A stretch of 33,532 nucleotides of DNA from Candidatus Oleihabitans oleiphilus (GTDB taxonomy: Bacteria; Atribacterota; Phoenicimicrobiia; Phoenicimicrobiales; Stramentimicrobiaceae): positions 1 to 33,532 of the forward strand of contig JAGPKD010000007.1 of NCBI GenBank assembly GCA_018054125.1. Direction: 5' to 3'. Made by a program: the position numbers and the translations under genes. Shown here one piece after another: positions 1 through 9,060 of this stretch; the stretch's first letter is position 1; each line of letters starts with the position of its first letter. Below the pieces are notes generated by a model. It was not told the origin of the DNA and did no database searches. It worked only from the letters and a program-made list of their open reading frames with translations.

Positions 1-105
1 TGGTCCAATCTTATGTAAAAAACATTCTTTTATCTGTTGGTATAAGGATTGACCATCAGCAGCATAAAAAGAACCAGCGACTACAGCTCTTCTTTTATAT
101 CCCAT
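1..105 (-). CDS. amrB: AmmeMemoRadiSam system protein B (MEMO1 family), N-terminal fragment cut by window edge
   Basis: The gene starts with ATG at 105-103, behind an excellent ribosome-binding site (AGGGAGG on the minus strand, 120-114), and runs off the left edge after 35 codons. The visible protein begins MGYKRRAVVAGSFYAADG and continues to a HKIGP motif. This matches the start of the MEMO1/AmmeMemoRadiSam B family, where a basic residue is followed by AVAGSFYP and then a helix ending near GP. The family is a metal-site protein of the dioxygenase-like fold, usually encoded near an AMMECR1 protein and a radical SAM protein. Its biochemical role is not settled. Those partners, if present, lie outside the window. 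The gene is 98 bases downstream of the NHL/TPR gene on the same strand and could be co-transcribed with it. The family call rests on a short fragment only. Confidence 0.75.
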   Translation of the reverse strand, partial: MGYKRRAVVAGSFYAADGQSLYQQIKECFLHKIGP

Positions 106-136
106 AAATTAATCCTCCCTTCATCATATATTAAAT

Positions 137-154
137 AGATAAATGTATTTATCT
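137..154. repeat. 8-bp perfect inverted repeat in the gap before the MEMO1-like gene
   Basis: AGATAAAT and its complement are separated by 2 bases inside a very AT-rich 98-base gap. It is a short hairpin or a dyad for a DNA-binding protein, 32 bases upstream of the start codon of the downstream gene. There is no clear T-run for a terminator on either strand. A chance origin is quite possible in DNA this AT-rich. Confidence 0.3.
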
Positions 155-203
155 TTAATATTTATTTTTAATTTATGTTTATATATTTTATATATTATGT
201 ATA

Positions 204-1511
204 CTAAAATCTACTTCTATCTCGAAAATGTTTACCACCTTTTTTCTTTTTACTTATCAATTTTGGTCTAATAAACAAAATAACAATTATTATTATAACA
301 ACAATAATAATTATTTTAAAAAGTAATGAATTAAAAAAGTATTTAAAATAAGTTAAATAATAATTCTTTCTTGCTTCAGGATAATTTGGTTGTTCTTCCA
401 AGACGATTTTATAATGATTTAAAGCTTCTTTATAGCGATTCTCCTCAGAATATTGAGAGGCTAAGGCATAATGGACATCAATTACCTTTAACTTAATATT
501 TTGATCCTGAGGATATTCCTGTAAGATAAAATTATATTGATAAATAGACTCTTCTAATTGGTTATTTTTAAAATAGGCAAAAGCAATGCCCTTTCTGCTT
601 TCCATATCTTTTGGGTCTTCCTGGAGTACTTTTTGAAAAGATTGTATTGCCTCCTCCCATTGTTCACTTTCTAGATAATCTAATCCTAATTTTTTATTTA
701 TAATTATTTTAGAAATGCAATATTTAACAATTCTGTTATTTCCAGCATCAGCTACATAGATATAACCTCTTTGATCTACAGCGATACCTTCTGGATACAT
801 TAAAGATATACCATCTTCATTGGTACCAAATTCTGTTATGAAATTATATTCGCGATTAAACTGAATAACTTTACCATTTCTATAATCAGTGACATAGAGG
901 TTGTTGTTTTTATCAATAGCAATATATCTGGTACCATTAAACTCGCCAGGACCACTGCCAGGATTCCCTAATCGTCTAATAAATTGGCCTTTTTCATTAA
1001 AAATTTGCACTTGATGATGGAAAGTATCTGCAACATAAATATTTCCATCATTATCCAGGGCAATTCCCCTGGGATTATCGAATTCTCCTGGTTTATTGCC
1101 TTGCTGACCAAATATTTTGAGTGATTGTCCATCATAAGATATTTTTTGTATGAGATGGTTATGCTGCTCTATAACATAGATATTATTTTCATTATCTAAA
1201 GCAATACCCACCGGGCCATCAATTTGAACATTACTTGTTTCATCTGGTATCATACGGATAAATTTTCCATTACTGTCAAATATTTGAATTCGGTCATTTT
1301 CCCAGTCAGTAACATAAATATTATCATTTTGGTCTAGAGCAATGCCTACTGGATAGTTAAATTCCCCTGCTCTATTGCCATATTCACCAAAGGTCATTTC
1401 GATCACATAATCGCTATTGTTAGTATAGCCAACCTGAATGATAGTCATTAGTAGAAAAAATATAGCAATAAAAAATATCTTACTATAGTTATCTTTATTT
1501 ACGATTAGCAT
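204..1511 (-). CDS. Membrane-anchored NHL-repeat / TPR protein of unknown function
   Basis: A 435-residue protein with a clear layered design. A hydrophobic signal or anchor lies at about residues 10-30 (KIFFIAIFFLLMTIIQVGYT). Five NHL repeats follow at about 38-270, each with the pattern P-x-GIA-D-x-x-x-NIYV-D-x-x-N-x-x-I-Q-F. Three tetratricopeptide-like helical pairs occupy about 275-390 (for example QWEEAIQSFQKVLQEDP). A strongly hydrophobic C-terminal helix (about 395-418) ends in a lysine-rich tail typical of the cytoplasmic side, so the propeller and TPR domains are predicted to be outside the membrane. NHL propellers and TPRs are both protein-interaction scaffolds, and no catalytic motif is seen. 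The ATG start lies 17 bases inside the end of the plsC-like gene, suggesting translational coupling. The substrate or partner is unknown. Confidence 0.85.
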   Translation of the reverse strand: MLIVNKDNYSKIFFIAIFFLLMTIIQVGYTNNSDYVIEMTFGEYGNRAGEFNYPVGIALDQNDNIYVTDWENDRIQIFDSNGKFIRMIPDETSNVQIDGPVGIALDNENNIYVIEQHNHLIQKISYDGQSLKIFGQQGNKPGEFDNPRGIALDNDGNIYVADTFHHQVQIFNEKGQFIRRLGNPGSGPGEFNGTRYIAIDKNNNLYVTDYRNGKVIQFNREYNFITEFGTNEDGISLMYPEGIAVDQRGYIYVADAGNNRIVKYCISKIIINKKLGLDYLESEQWEEAIQSFQKVLQEDPKDMESRKGIAFAYFKNNQLEESIYQYNFILQEYPQDQNIKLKVIDVHYALASQYSEENRYKEALNHYKIVLEEQPNYPEARKNYYLTYFKYFFNSLLFKIIIIVVIIIIVILFIRPKLISKKKKGGKHFRDRSRF

Positions 1512-2166
1512 ACAGTTTTACCTCACTACTATTTGCATATACATTATTTTTAGATGATAATTGAGCTAATTCTTTTATTTCATTTTCTATTTTCTGCAAA
1601 GATTCTTTTAGATATTCTGCGTCTTTACGTCTACTACTATCTAAATAGATTGGTTTGCCAAAATTAACATAAATATTTTTTCTTTTAAAAAATGCCGGTA
1701 TCTTGGCATGGGGAGGATAAACATCAAAGGTGCCATTAAGGCCTATTGGAATAATTGGTGCGTTAGTTTGCAAGGCAATTTTAATTATTCCTGAATTTAA
1801 TTTTAGAAGCTTTCCATCTAAAGAGCGAGTCCCCTCCGGGAATATACCAAGAATATGCCCTTCTTTTAAAAGAGTAATAGTTTTCTTAATCGAAGTAGGA
1901 TTTGTGTTTTTTTTGTCAACCGGAATTACTCCTAATTTTCTAAGAATATAACCCAGGATAGGAACATCAAATACCTCCTTTTTAGCTATAAAATTGATAG
2001 GTCTTTTAACTGATATTCCCACAATGATTGGGTCTAAATAACTAACATGATTGGCTGCTATAATGATAGGTCCTTTATAATTATCAATATTCTCCCCTTT
2101 TATTTTGAGTGACCAAAAAAGAATAACAACTAGATAACAAATAGATCGACATATTTTATAAAACAT
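1495..2166 (-). CDS. plsC: 1-acyl-sn-glycerol-3-phosphate acyltransferase family protein
   Basis: The protein has the two hallmark acyltransferase motifs: NHVSYLD (HX4D, catalytic His and Asp) about 43 residues from the start, and FPEGTRS (glycerol-phosphate binding) about 70 residues later. An N-terminal hydrophobic helix (SICYLVVILFWSL) anchors it to the inner face of the membrane. It should acylate lysophosphatidic acid to phosphatidic acid, which cdsA in this window then activates. At 223 residues it is normal for the family. I chose ATG at 2166-2164, where the sequence begins MFYKICRSI as in relatives. A TTG at 2178 in the same frame would add four residues but lies inside a palindromic repeat. 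Neither start has a normal ribosome-binding site. The end overlaps the NHL/TPR gene. Confidence 0.88.
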   Translation of the reverse strand: MFYKICRSICYLVVILFWSLKIKGENIDNYKGPIIIAANHVSYLDPIIVGISVKRPINFIAKKEVFDVPILGYILRKLGVIPVDKKNTNPTSIKKTITLLKEGHILGIFPEGTRSLDGKLLKLNSGIIKIALQTNAPIIPIGLNGTFDVYPPHAKIPAFFKRKNIYVNFGKPIYLDSSRRKDAEYLKESLQKIENEIKELAQLSSKNNVYANSSEVKLYANRK

Positions 2167-2170
2167 TAAA

Positions 2171-2213
2171 ATATTCAAGGGGAATACTTCCCCTTGATAA
2201 CCCCTTTGAATAT
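2171..2213. repeat. Palindromic core repeat, copy A
   Basis: Core 2173-2205. Arms CAAGGGGAA (2176-2184) and TTCCCCTTG (2188-2196) pair perfectly around a 3-base loop, followed by a conserved AACCCCT. In this copy the flanks extend the structure: ATATTCAAGGGG (2171-2182) can instead pair with CCCCTTTGAATAT (2201-2213) with one bulge. It overlaps the possible upstream TTG start of plsC. With copy B it forms a pair whose starts are 159 bases apart. Confidence 0.85.
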
Positions 2214-2301
2214 GAATAAATTAATAAATTAATATTAAGCCATATTTCCTTAATCTACTTAATATCTTCTTATCTTTCATTTCTTATCTAAGTATTTTTA
2301 A

Positions 2302-2364
2302 GAATATTGTAATTTCTTATGAAATTCCAATATTCAAGGGGAATCCCTCCCCTTGAAAACCCCT
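2302..2364. repeat. Palindromic core repeat, copy B, with its leading hairpin
   Basis: Core 2332-2364 matches the other copies except for a slightly changed loop (GGGGAATCCCTCCCC). It is directly preceded by a hairpin at 2302-2335: GAATATTG pairs with CAATATTC, and inside it AATTTC pairs with GAAATT around TTAT. Copies D and F have the same arrangement but different stem letters. It lies 48 bases downstream of the tRNA 3' end on the minus strand. It is not followed by a T-run, so a simple terminator role is not supported. Confidence 0.85.
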
Positions 2365-2412
2365 CCAGAATTAATGTCAAGCTAATATTTACTAAATTCA
2401 CTAATAGCTTTT

Positions 2413-2489
2413 TGGTGTGCCCGAGAGGATTTGAACCTCCAATCTACGGCTCCGGAGGCCGTCGCTTTATCCAGTTAAGCCACGGGCAC
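2413..2489 (-). tRNA. trnR-CCG: tRNA-Arg (anticodon CCG), CCA encoded
   Basis: A complete 77-base cloverleaf on the minus strand. The acceptor stem GTGCCCG pairs with CGGGCAC, followed by A and an encoded CCA. The anticodon stem ACGGC/GCCGT encloses the loop CTCCGGA, giving anticodon CCG, which reads the arginine codon CGG. The T-loop GGTTCAAATCC is canonical. CGG should be rare in so AT-rich a genome, so this is probably a low-demand tRNA. It stands alone between the ATPase operon and plsC. Confidence 0.97.
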
Positions 2490-2509
2490 CTGTTTGTTAT
2501 TTCTATAAT

Positions 2510-2515
2510 ATCATA
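2510..2515 (-). promoter_or_regulatory. Possible extended -10 promoter for the tRNA-Arg gene
   Basis: On the minus strand TG-A-TATGAT forms an extended -10 about 20 bases before the tRNA 5' end. The -35 region is weak (TGGCAT, 18-base spacer). The spacing suits a short tRNA leader. It is a tentative call because AT-rich DNA yields such matches by chance. Confidence 0.35.
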
Positions 2516-2672
2516 TCATTTTTGTAGCTAAAAATGCCAGATAATTTTAAATATGGTAAGAATATTTATATTGATTTGATTTATTTTATTAATGGGTGTT
2601 TTTAGAAAAATGCCTAATCTCATACAGAATAAATCTGCAAAAATAATCAAAAATTATTGTTAAGAAAAAAAG

Positions 2673-3293
2673 TTATTCTGCACGAATTAGTTCTTTGATA
2701 CGCATAAGAGATGAGTTAGAAGATCTGGCCATTTCATCCAATTTCATAGTTATAAATTTAATAGTATCTTCTAAATTGGGAATCATTACATACTCTAAGG
2801 CATTTACCCTTCTCCTCGTCTTTTCAATCTCTTCAGTTAGAAGTACAATTGTTTTATCTAATTGAGCCATTTTTACCATTAAGGGTAAAATTTCCTGGTA
2901 TTTTTTTAAGGCATTGTCTATCTCTGGACTTGTTTGAATCATTCCATAAGTATATAAATTCCCCTCTTCAATAATTTCATATTTAGGCACCTTAACACTC
3001 ATGACATTTTGATACATTGTTTTCACTTTAGTTTCTCTTTGGGGAAACTGAAATACTGAATTTAATTCATCATCTCCCATAGATAGAGTGGCAATAAGAA
3101 AATCATTCATACATTTTTTTAGTTTTTCCTCAAATTCTTCTCTAGTTTTTTTGTATTCATAAACAAGACTTATAAATCTCTGTATAAGTGCATCTCGTTT
3201 ATCTTTTAATAATTTATAGCCTCGTCTGGCAAGCTCTAATCTTCTTTTTAATCTTAATAGTTCCATACGGTTAGGATTAACTGATAATATCAT
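2673..3293 (-). CDS. atpD: V/A-type ATP synthase subunit D (central stalk)
   Basis: A 206-residue, almost wholly helical protein. The N-terminus VNPNRMELLRLKRRLELARRGYKLLKDKRD is the signature of subunit D, the central shaft that rotates inside the A3B3 head. A long C-terminal helix (about 120-200) forms the second half of the coiled coil. Length is normal. It is the last gene of the ATPase operon, 63 bases after the B subunit gene. The start is ATG. The closest purine-rich site is about 14 bases upstream, so coupling to the upstream gene may help initiation. Confidence 0.95.
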   Translation of the reverse strand: MILSVNPNRMELLRLKRRLELARRGYKLLKDKRDALIQRFISLVYEYKKTREEFEEKLKKCMNDFLIATLSMGDDELNSVFQFPQRETKVKTMYQNVMSVKVPKYEIIEEGNLYTYGMIQTSPEIDNALKKYQEILPLMVKMAQLDKTIVLLTEEIEKTRRRVNALEYVMIPNLEDTIKFITMKLDEMARSSNSSLMRIKELIRAE

Positions 3294-3356
3294 TTTCTTT
3301 TATAGATACTCCTCATTGAATTATTAAGTTGATGATGATAAAAATATTTCCTCTTC

Positions 3357-4766
3357 TCATTCTTTATTGACGCTATTTTCATTATTATTATTCGAAGATT
3401 TTGGAAGATATTTTTTTATATATTCATCTTTTATTCTTTTTAATTCTTCTACTGGTAATATAGATAGAGCTTCCCAGCCAATGCTTAAGCTTTTTTCTAT
3501 ATCTCGATTTTCATCTTCTCCTTGCTGAATGAATATCTCTTCAAATTTGTCAGAAAATTCAACATATTTTTTATCTTCTTCTGTTAAGGCTGCTTCTCCT
3601 AATATGGTAGCTAATTCTTTTGCTTCTTTTCCTCGAGCATAAGAGGCAAAAAGTTGATTCATTACATTGGCATGGTCTTCTCTGGTTTTATTTTCACCGA
3701 TTCCCTTGTCTTTTAAACGAGATAGAGAAGGTAAAACATTTATAGGAGGGTAAATGCCTTTTAAATGTAATTCACGAGTCAGGATAATCTGACCCTCAGT
3801 AATATAACCTGTTAAGTCTGGAATAGGATGTGTCTTATCATCTTCGGGCATACTGAGTATGGGCATTAAAGTAATAGAACCCTTTTTCCCCTTTATTCTA
3901 CCTGCCCTTTCGTACATTCTGGCCAGATCAGTATATAGATATCCAGGATATCCTCTTCTTCCCGGAATTTCTTTGCGTGCAGCCGATACTTCTCTCAAAG
4001 CTTCGCAATAATTGGTCATATCAGTTAAAATAACCAATACATGCATATCTTTTTCGAAGGCCAGATATTCTGCAGTAGTAAGAGCTATTCTGGGAGTAAT
4101 TATTCTTTCTACTGCTGGATCATTAGCCAAATTAATATACATTACACTCTTTTCTATTGCCCCAGTTCTTCTAAAATCATTAATAAAGAAATTAGCTTCT
4201 TCAAAGGTAATACCCATAGCGGCAAAAACCACCGAAAAACTTTCTTCTTTCCCCAGTACTTTAGCCTGGCGGGCAATCTGAGAAGCAACCCTAGCATGGG
4301 GTAATCCTGATCCAGAAAAAATTGGTAATTTTTGACCCCTAACTAAAGTATTTAAAAGATCGATAGCAGAAATACCGGTTTGGATAAAGTCATTGGGGTA
4401 ATCCCGCGCATATGGGTTTATTGGACTTCCATTGATATCCAGTCGTTTTTCAGCAATTATATTTGGACCCTTATCAATTGGTCTTCCAGAACCATCGAAT
4501 ATTCTTCCCAGCATATCAATAGATACTGGTATCTCAATTACCCTTCCCAAAAATCGAACTTTGGTATTGGCTATATCAATTCCTGAAGTTCCTTCAAACA
4601 TCTGAACAATGGCCTTATCTTCAGATACTTCCAGAACTTGTCCTCTTCTTTTCTCTCCATCTGCTAATTCTATTTCTACTAATTCATCATATTTGACATT
4701 GGAAATTTTGTTAACAATAATTAAGGGTCCATTCACCTCAGTAATGGTGGAGTATTCTTTTATCAT
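3357..4766 (-). CDS. atpB: V/A-type ATP synthase subunit B (non-catalytic nucleotide-binding subunit)
   Basis: A 469-residue protein that alternates with subunit A in the hexameric head. In place of a functional P-loop it has [20 protein letters not shown] at about 150-169, the diagnostic sequence of the regulatory B subunit. [20 protein letters not shown] and the adjacent RAGRI further identify it. It shares the A of a TAATG overlap with the end of the A subunit gene (1-base overlap), so translation is probably coupled. The C-terminus is asparagine-rich (SSNNNNENS). Confidence 0.97.
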   Translation of the reverse strand: MIKEYSTITEVNGPLIIVNKISNVKYDELVEIELADGEKRRGQVLEVSEDKAIVQMFEGTSGIDIANTKVRFLGRVIEIPVSIDMLGRIFDGSGRPIDKGPNIIAEKRLDINGSPINPYARDYPNDFIQTGISAIDLLNTLVRGQKLPIFSGSGLPHARVASQIARQAKVLGKEESFSVVFAAMGITFEEANFFINDFRRTGAIEKSVMYINLANDPAVERIITPRIALTTAEYLAFEKDMHVLVILTDMTNYCEALREVSAARKEIPGRRGYPGYLYTDLARMYERAGRIKGKKGSITLMPILSMPEDDKTHPIPDLTGYITEGQIILTRELHLKGIYPPINVLPSLSRLKDKGIGENKTREDHANVMNQLFASYARGKEAKELATILGEAALTEEDKKYVEFSDKFEEIFIQQGEDENRDIEKSLSIGWEALSILPVEELKRIKDEYIKKYLPKSSNNNNENSVNKE

Positions 4767-6556
4767 TATAACTCATCATCCTTTCCTGATTTCTTTGAGA
4801 TGAGGGAATTGATCTGTTCTTTTATTTTGTCCTTTATTTTATTAAATTCTTCTAATTTATCTTCTGGTATATATTTTGCTCTGGCTATTTGACTTTTAAC
4901 TGGTAGTTTATTTAATTGCTCAATAGAAATATAATCTTCTTTGATAGCTGATTGGGCCATTTCATGAAAGAAGATAATTAAATCTAACATTAAATATTGT
5001 TTTTTCATGGAGGTATAAGTATCAATTTCATCAAAAGCATTTTGATGCAAAAAATCTTCTCTAATAGAGCGAGCAGTTTCTAACACTAGACGTTCCTTCT
5101 TAGATAAGGCATCAATACCTACCAGACGAACTGTTTCTTCTAATTCTGACTCTTCTTGTAAAATACTCATAGCTGTAGTTCTAAGATGAATAAAGTCTTC
5201 ACTTACTTCTTCTTGAAAATAATCACTCAATTGGTCTAAATAAAGAGAATAACTTTTTAACCAATCAATAGCCGGGAAATGTCTCCTATAAGCTAATTTA
5301 TCCTGTAAACTCCAGTATACTTGAACCGTTCTAAGAGTGTTTTGAGTAACCGGTTCTGATAAATCACCACCGGGAGGAGATACTGCACCAATAACACTTA
5401 TGGTGGCTTCTTGCTCCTGGGAAGATAAGCATTTTACTCGACCTGATCTTTCATAAAAACTAGCAATTCTGGTGCCTAAGTAAGCCGGAAAACCTTCTTC
5501 CCCAGGCATTTCTTCCAATCTACCAGAAATTTCACGCATTGCCTCAGCCCATCTGGAAGTCGAATCAGCCATCAAAGCAACATTATATCCCATATCTCGA
5601 TAATACTCAGCAATAGTAATACCAGTGAATACCGATGCTTCTCGGGCGGCTACAGGCATATTGGAGGTATTAGCAATTAATACAGTTCGTTCCATTAATG
5701 GTTTTCCTGAATTAGGGTCAATTAGTTCTGGGAATTCAAGTAAGACATCGGTCATTTCATTACCTCTTTCCCCGCAACCAATAAAAACAATGATTTCTGC
5801 ATTACACCACTTGGAGAGTTGATGTTGAACTACAGTTTTTCCACTACCAAAAGGACCAGGGATACAAGCTGTACCCCCCTTAGCAATAGTAAAAAAGGTA
5901 TCAATAACGCGTTGACCAGTAATCAATGGTTCTTTAGGGGGTAATTTTTCTCTAAATGGTCTCATTTTTCTTACTGGCCATCTTTGTAACATCTGAATTT
6001 CGTGGACTCTACCTTCTTTATCTTTAATCTTGGCGATGGTGTCCGTAACCTTAAAACTACCCTCCTCAATACTTTCGATTTCTCCTTCTAAGCCAATAGG
6101 GACCATTATATAATGAGAAACAATGGATGTTTCCTGAATAACGCCTAATTTGTCACCAGAGGTGACTACCTCGCCTTTTTTCTTTAGAGGTTTAAAGTCC
6201 CATTTTGTTTTTCTACTTATACTTTCAGCCTCTACCCCTCTGGTAATATAAGCACCTTCATTTTTAAATATAATATCGAGTGGTCTTTGTATTCCATCAT
6301 AAATATATTTAACGAGACCAGGACCTAATTCCACACTTAAAGGTAGTCCTGTAGTATAGACTGGTTCGCCGGGACCAATGCCAGAAGTTTCTTCATATAC
6401 TTGGATGGTAGCTTTATCTTTATTTAATTCGATTATTTCACCAATTAACTTATTTTCACTTACTTTCACTACATCATACATCTTAGCCCCTCTTAAGTTT
6501 TCAGCAATCACAACTGGTCCTGATACTTTAACAATCTTGCCTGTATTTTGTTGCAT
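4766..6556 (-). CDS. atpA: V/A-type ATP synthase subunit A (catalytic)
   Basis: A 596-residue catalytic subunit that binds and turns over ATP in the cytoplasmic head. The Walker A P-loop GPFGSGKT is at 234-241, followed by the family motifs GCGERGNEM and [25 protein letters not shown]. The extra non-homologous region near residues 110-190 distinguishes V/A-type A subunits from F-type beta. Length and motifs are all intact. It sits two bases after the F gene and overlaps the B gene by one base. Confidence 0.98.
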   Translation of the reverse strand: MQQNTGKIVKVSGPVVIAENLRGAKMYDVVKVSENKLIGEIIELNKDKATIQVYEETSGIGPGEPVYTTGLPLSVELGPGLVKYIYDGIQRPLDIIFKNEGAYITRGVEAESISRKTKWDFKPLKKKGEVVTSGDKLGVIQETSIVSHYIMVPIGLEGEIESIEEGSFKVTDTIAKIKDKEGRVHEIQMLQRWPVRKMRPFREKLPPKEPLITGQRVIDTFFTIAKGGTACIPGPFGSGKTVVQHQLSKWCNAEIIVFIGCGERGNEMTDVLLEFPELIDPNSGKPLMERTVLIANTSNMPVAAREASVFTGITIAEYYRDMGYNVALMADSTSRWAEAMREISGRLEEMPGEEGFPAYLGTRIASFYERSGRVKCLSSQEQEATISVIGAVSPPGGDLSEPVTQNTLRTVQVYWSLQDKLAYRRHFPAIDWLKSYSLYLDQLSDYFQEEVSEDFIHLRTTAMSILQEESELEETVRLVGIDALSKKERLVLETARSIREDFLHQNAFDEIDTYTSMKKQYLMLDLIIFFHEMAQSAIKEDYISIEQLNKLPVKSQIARAKYIPEDKLEEFNKIKDKIKEQINSLISKKSGKDDEL

Positions 6557-6558
6557 TC

Positions 6559-6882
6559 TTATCCCTCTTTTCTAAACAATATATCTGTACCCACTGCTTT
6601 TTCCACATTTTTTCTCAACAATTTCATACTAAATTCGGAATCTTTAATCCGATTTGGAAGGATGCAAATAGACATGGGTGATATTTTTTGATATTTTTCA
6701 ATTTCTTCAGTGATTAATTGAGCAATATCATCAGTGATGAAAACAACTTGATAATTCTTGTGAGAACATTCTTCTAATGCTAATTTAGCTTCAGCAGAAT
6801 CAATTACTGGAAATGATTTTAGTCCAATTAGGTTAAATCCAATAATAATTTCTTTTTCTCCAATTATGGCTATATTAGACAT
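6559..6882 (-). CDS. atpF: V/A-type ATP synthase subunit F (central stalk)
   Basis: Subunit F binds the D shaft and modulates rotation. The chosen start is the ATG at 6882-6880 (MSNIAIIGEKEIIIGFNLIG), which gives 107 residues, the usual family length. It is preceded by a good AGGGA site and overlaps the end of the C gene by 8 bases. A longer reading to 6939 would add 19 residues lying wholly inside the C gene and unlike the family N-terminus. The IIGE and GF-x-L-IG motifs and the central LIT-x-EI segment match the Rossmann-like F fold. Confidence 0.93.
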   Translation of the reverse strand: MSNIAIIGEKEIIIGFNLIGLKSFPVIDSAEAKLALEECSHKNYQVVFITDDIAQLITEEIEKYQKISPMSICILPNRIKDSEFSMKLLRKNVEKAVGTDILFRKEG

Positions 6883-7915
6883 AAGTATCCCTGATTTTTT
6901 CTCTAATAATTTCGTTTGGTAAGAAAAGTCTTTTCCCATTCAGAATAATTCTGATGTTTTTAAGGTCATTAACCTTAGCATAATAATAACCAATGATGCT
7001 TTCCAACCCAAAAGTGGTATATTTACCGATTTTTAACAAGTTTAAAAGAAAATTATCACTCAGTTGCTCGATTTTTAACAAAGAATTATTTTCCTGCCAG
7101 TATTTAATACCTTCTTCTAATAAGGAAGCATATTCTGTTTTTTGAAATTGACCTGGCCAGGAAGAAATAGAATTTTCATAAACATCAATTATTTTTTGAA
7201 TAGAAAGACTACCATATTTTAGCAGTATTTCCTCTAATTCTGATTTCTTAACATTTCTAATTTTACATCGACAAACAATGTTAAAATTTAATAAATCTAT
7301 TTCAATTTTATAAAAGTAAAACAAAAAAGGTTGATTAATCTCCTCTAATTGATGGAAAAGAATTTCATAATAACCTTGATCTAATAATATTTCCATTAAT
7401 TCTAAATTTCTTGATTTCAGGTATTCAGCTTCTGCTTGTTTAATAATTCTTTCAATTTTTACTGGAACTAACTGATATTTCTCTTCAAATACAGCAGCAA
7501 ATAAGCCATTTTGGTTTAAATTACCAATATCATATATTGGGTATGGTTCTTTTTTACTAAGAAATTTAGCTTTCAATAACACCTTAAGATTATGAAAATC
7601 GTATTTCCATCTAAATAGATTAAATAGATAAGGATATGGTGAAATTTCATTAATAATATATATATTTCTCTTTAAAATATTCACTAAAACCAAATCAATA
7701 GTGTGAGGCTCAGTATTTTCAAAAGAATATTCACTAAAATTATTCTCAACTAAAACCTTAATAGCATCTTCTAAATTAGCTGTCTCAATCATTTTGTTAA
7801 TTGTCTCTTTGTTAAGTAAATATTTTTCTAATTCTCTAATTCGAGCACATGCATAGCCATATTCTTCCTGAGTATTAGTGCTCTCATTAATGTATTTAAG
7901 CATTTTATCCCTCAT
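6875..7915 (-). CDS. atpC: V/A-type ATP synthase subunit C (d-like subunit linking stalk to membrane ring)
   Basis: A 346-residue helical protein with the features of the funnel-shaped C/d subunit. YGYACARIRELEKYLL near the start matches the family Y-x-x-AR-x-R-x-x-E motif, and three diverged helical repeats follow. It caps the K ring and receives the D/F shaft. Two starts are possible: ATG at 7915, sharing one base with the end of the E gene, and ATG at 7903 (MLKYINES), which has the better-spaced GAGGGA site. I give the longer span, but the inner start may be the used one. Confidence 0.9.
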   Translation of the reverse strand: MRDKMLKYINESTNTQEEYGYACARIRELEKYLLNKETINKMIETANLEDAIKVLVENNFSEYSFENTEPHTIDLVLVNILKRNIYIINEISPYPYLFNLFRWKYDFHNLKVLLKAKFLSKKEPYPIYDIGNLNQNGLFAAVFEEKYQLVPVKIERIIKQAEAEYLKSRNLELMEILLDQGYYEILFHQLEEINQPFLFYFYKIEIDLLNFNIVCRCKIRNVKKSELEEILLKYGSLSIQKIIDVYENSISSWPGQFQKTEYASLLEEGIKYWQENNSLLKIEQLSDNFLLNLLKIGKYTTFGLESIIGYYYAKVNDLKNIRIILNGKRLFLPNEIIREKIRDTYV

Positions 7916-8517
7916 TATTTTTCATCAAATAGAAGTTGGTTTAGTTTTGTTTCAGTTTCACTCTTTATTTTTTCTAAAAGGACTTCTAAGGAGGCGTTTT
8001 TTTTAATTTCTTCTGTTCCCAGAATAACTCCACCTTTAATAGGCATACGTTCCTTGGCAAGTTTTAACTCCCCTTTTTTGCCCTGGGAGTTCAATTTTTT
8101 ATTAATTTTAGCAATAAATTCCTCATTGATTGAGGCCCTTTCTTGCTTTCCTATATAAACAGTCTCCTCGCCCTGTTCCACATTTTCTAAAATTAGTTTT
8201 TCTATAAAAGATAAATATTCTTTATCTTCTAATTTATTAATTCTTTTGGTTACTTCCAAGAAAATTTCATCAATAATAGCTTGTTTTTCAGCAAGGATAT
8301 CTTTTTTAGCATTTAATTTTGCTTCAGTAATAATCTTTTTTTCTTTTAACTCAGCTTCTTGCATATATCTTTCCATAATATTCTGTCTTATGGATTCATT
8401 TTCTTCTTTTATCTGTTTTTTAAAGTTTTCGATTTTAATTTCAGCATCCTTTAGTATTTTCTCTTTTTCTTCTAAAGCATCCTTTAGTATTTTCTCTTTT
8501 ATATCGTTTATGGGCAT
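7915..8517 (-). CDS. atpE: V/A-type ATP synthase subunit E (peripheral stalk)
   Basis: A 200-residue protein. The first ~110 residues form a highly charged coiled coil and the last ~90 the globular domain that binds the head (KGGVILGTEEIKKNASLEVLLEKI is typical). With the H/G-type subunit it forms the peripheral stator stalk. The N-terminal coil contains an exact 11-residue duplication: KEKILKDALEE is followed at once by KEKILKDAEIK, mirrored in DNA as a direct repeat (8444-8467 and 8477-8500, 33 bases apart). It starts with ATG behind AAGGAGA. Confidence 0.95.
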   Translation of the reverse strand: MPINDIKEKILKDALEEKEKILKDAEIKIENFKKQIKEENESIRQNIMERYMQEAELKEKKIITEAKLNAKKDILAEKQAIIDEIFLEVTKRINKLEDKEYLSFIEKLILENVEQGEETVYIGKQERASINEEFIAKINKKLNSQGKKGELKLAKERMPIKGGVILGTEEIKKNASLEVLLEKIKSETETKLNQLLFDEK

Positions 8518-8537
8518 AAGTAAAATCTCCTTAGATA

Positions 8538-9029
<492 letters not shown>

Positions 9030-9060
9030 TTATTTACATTTTAATTATCATCGTTATATT

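Noticed and set aside
2332-2364. Core repeat as an ordinary rho-independent terminator
   Set aside because: The stem is strong enough, but no T-run follows on either strand and some copies lie right before start codons.
2319-2531. Plus-strand 70-residue frame across the tRNA
   Set aside because: It is the complement of the tRNA and of repeat copy B; the [16 protein letters not shown] stretch is a familiar artefact of translating a tRNA gene backwards.
4012-4304. Plus-strand open frames opposite atpB, and similar ones elsewhere
   Set aside because: They lie wholly inside strongly conserved minus-strand genes, match no family and lack ribosome-binding sites, so they are shadows of the coding sequence.
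6883-6939. Upstream extension of the subunit F gene
   Set aside because: The extra 19 residues do not resemble the F family N-terminus and lie inside the C gene, whereas the ATG at 6882 has a ribosome-binding site.
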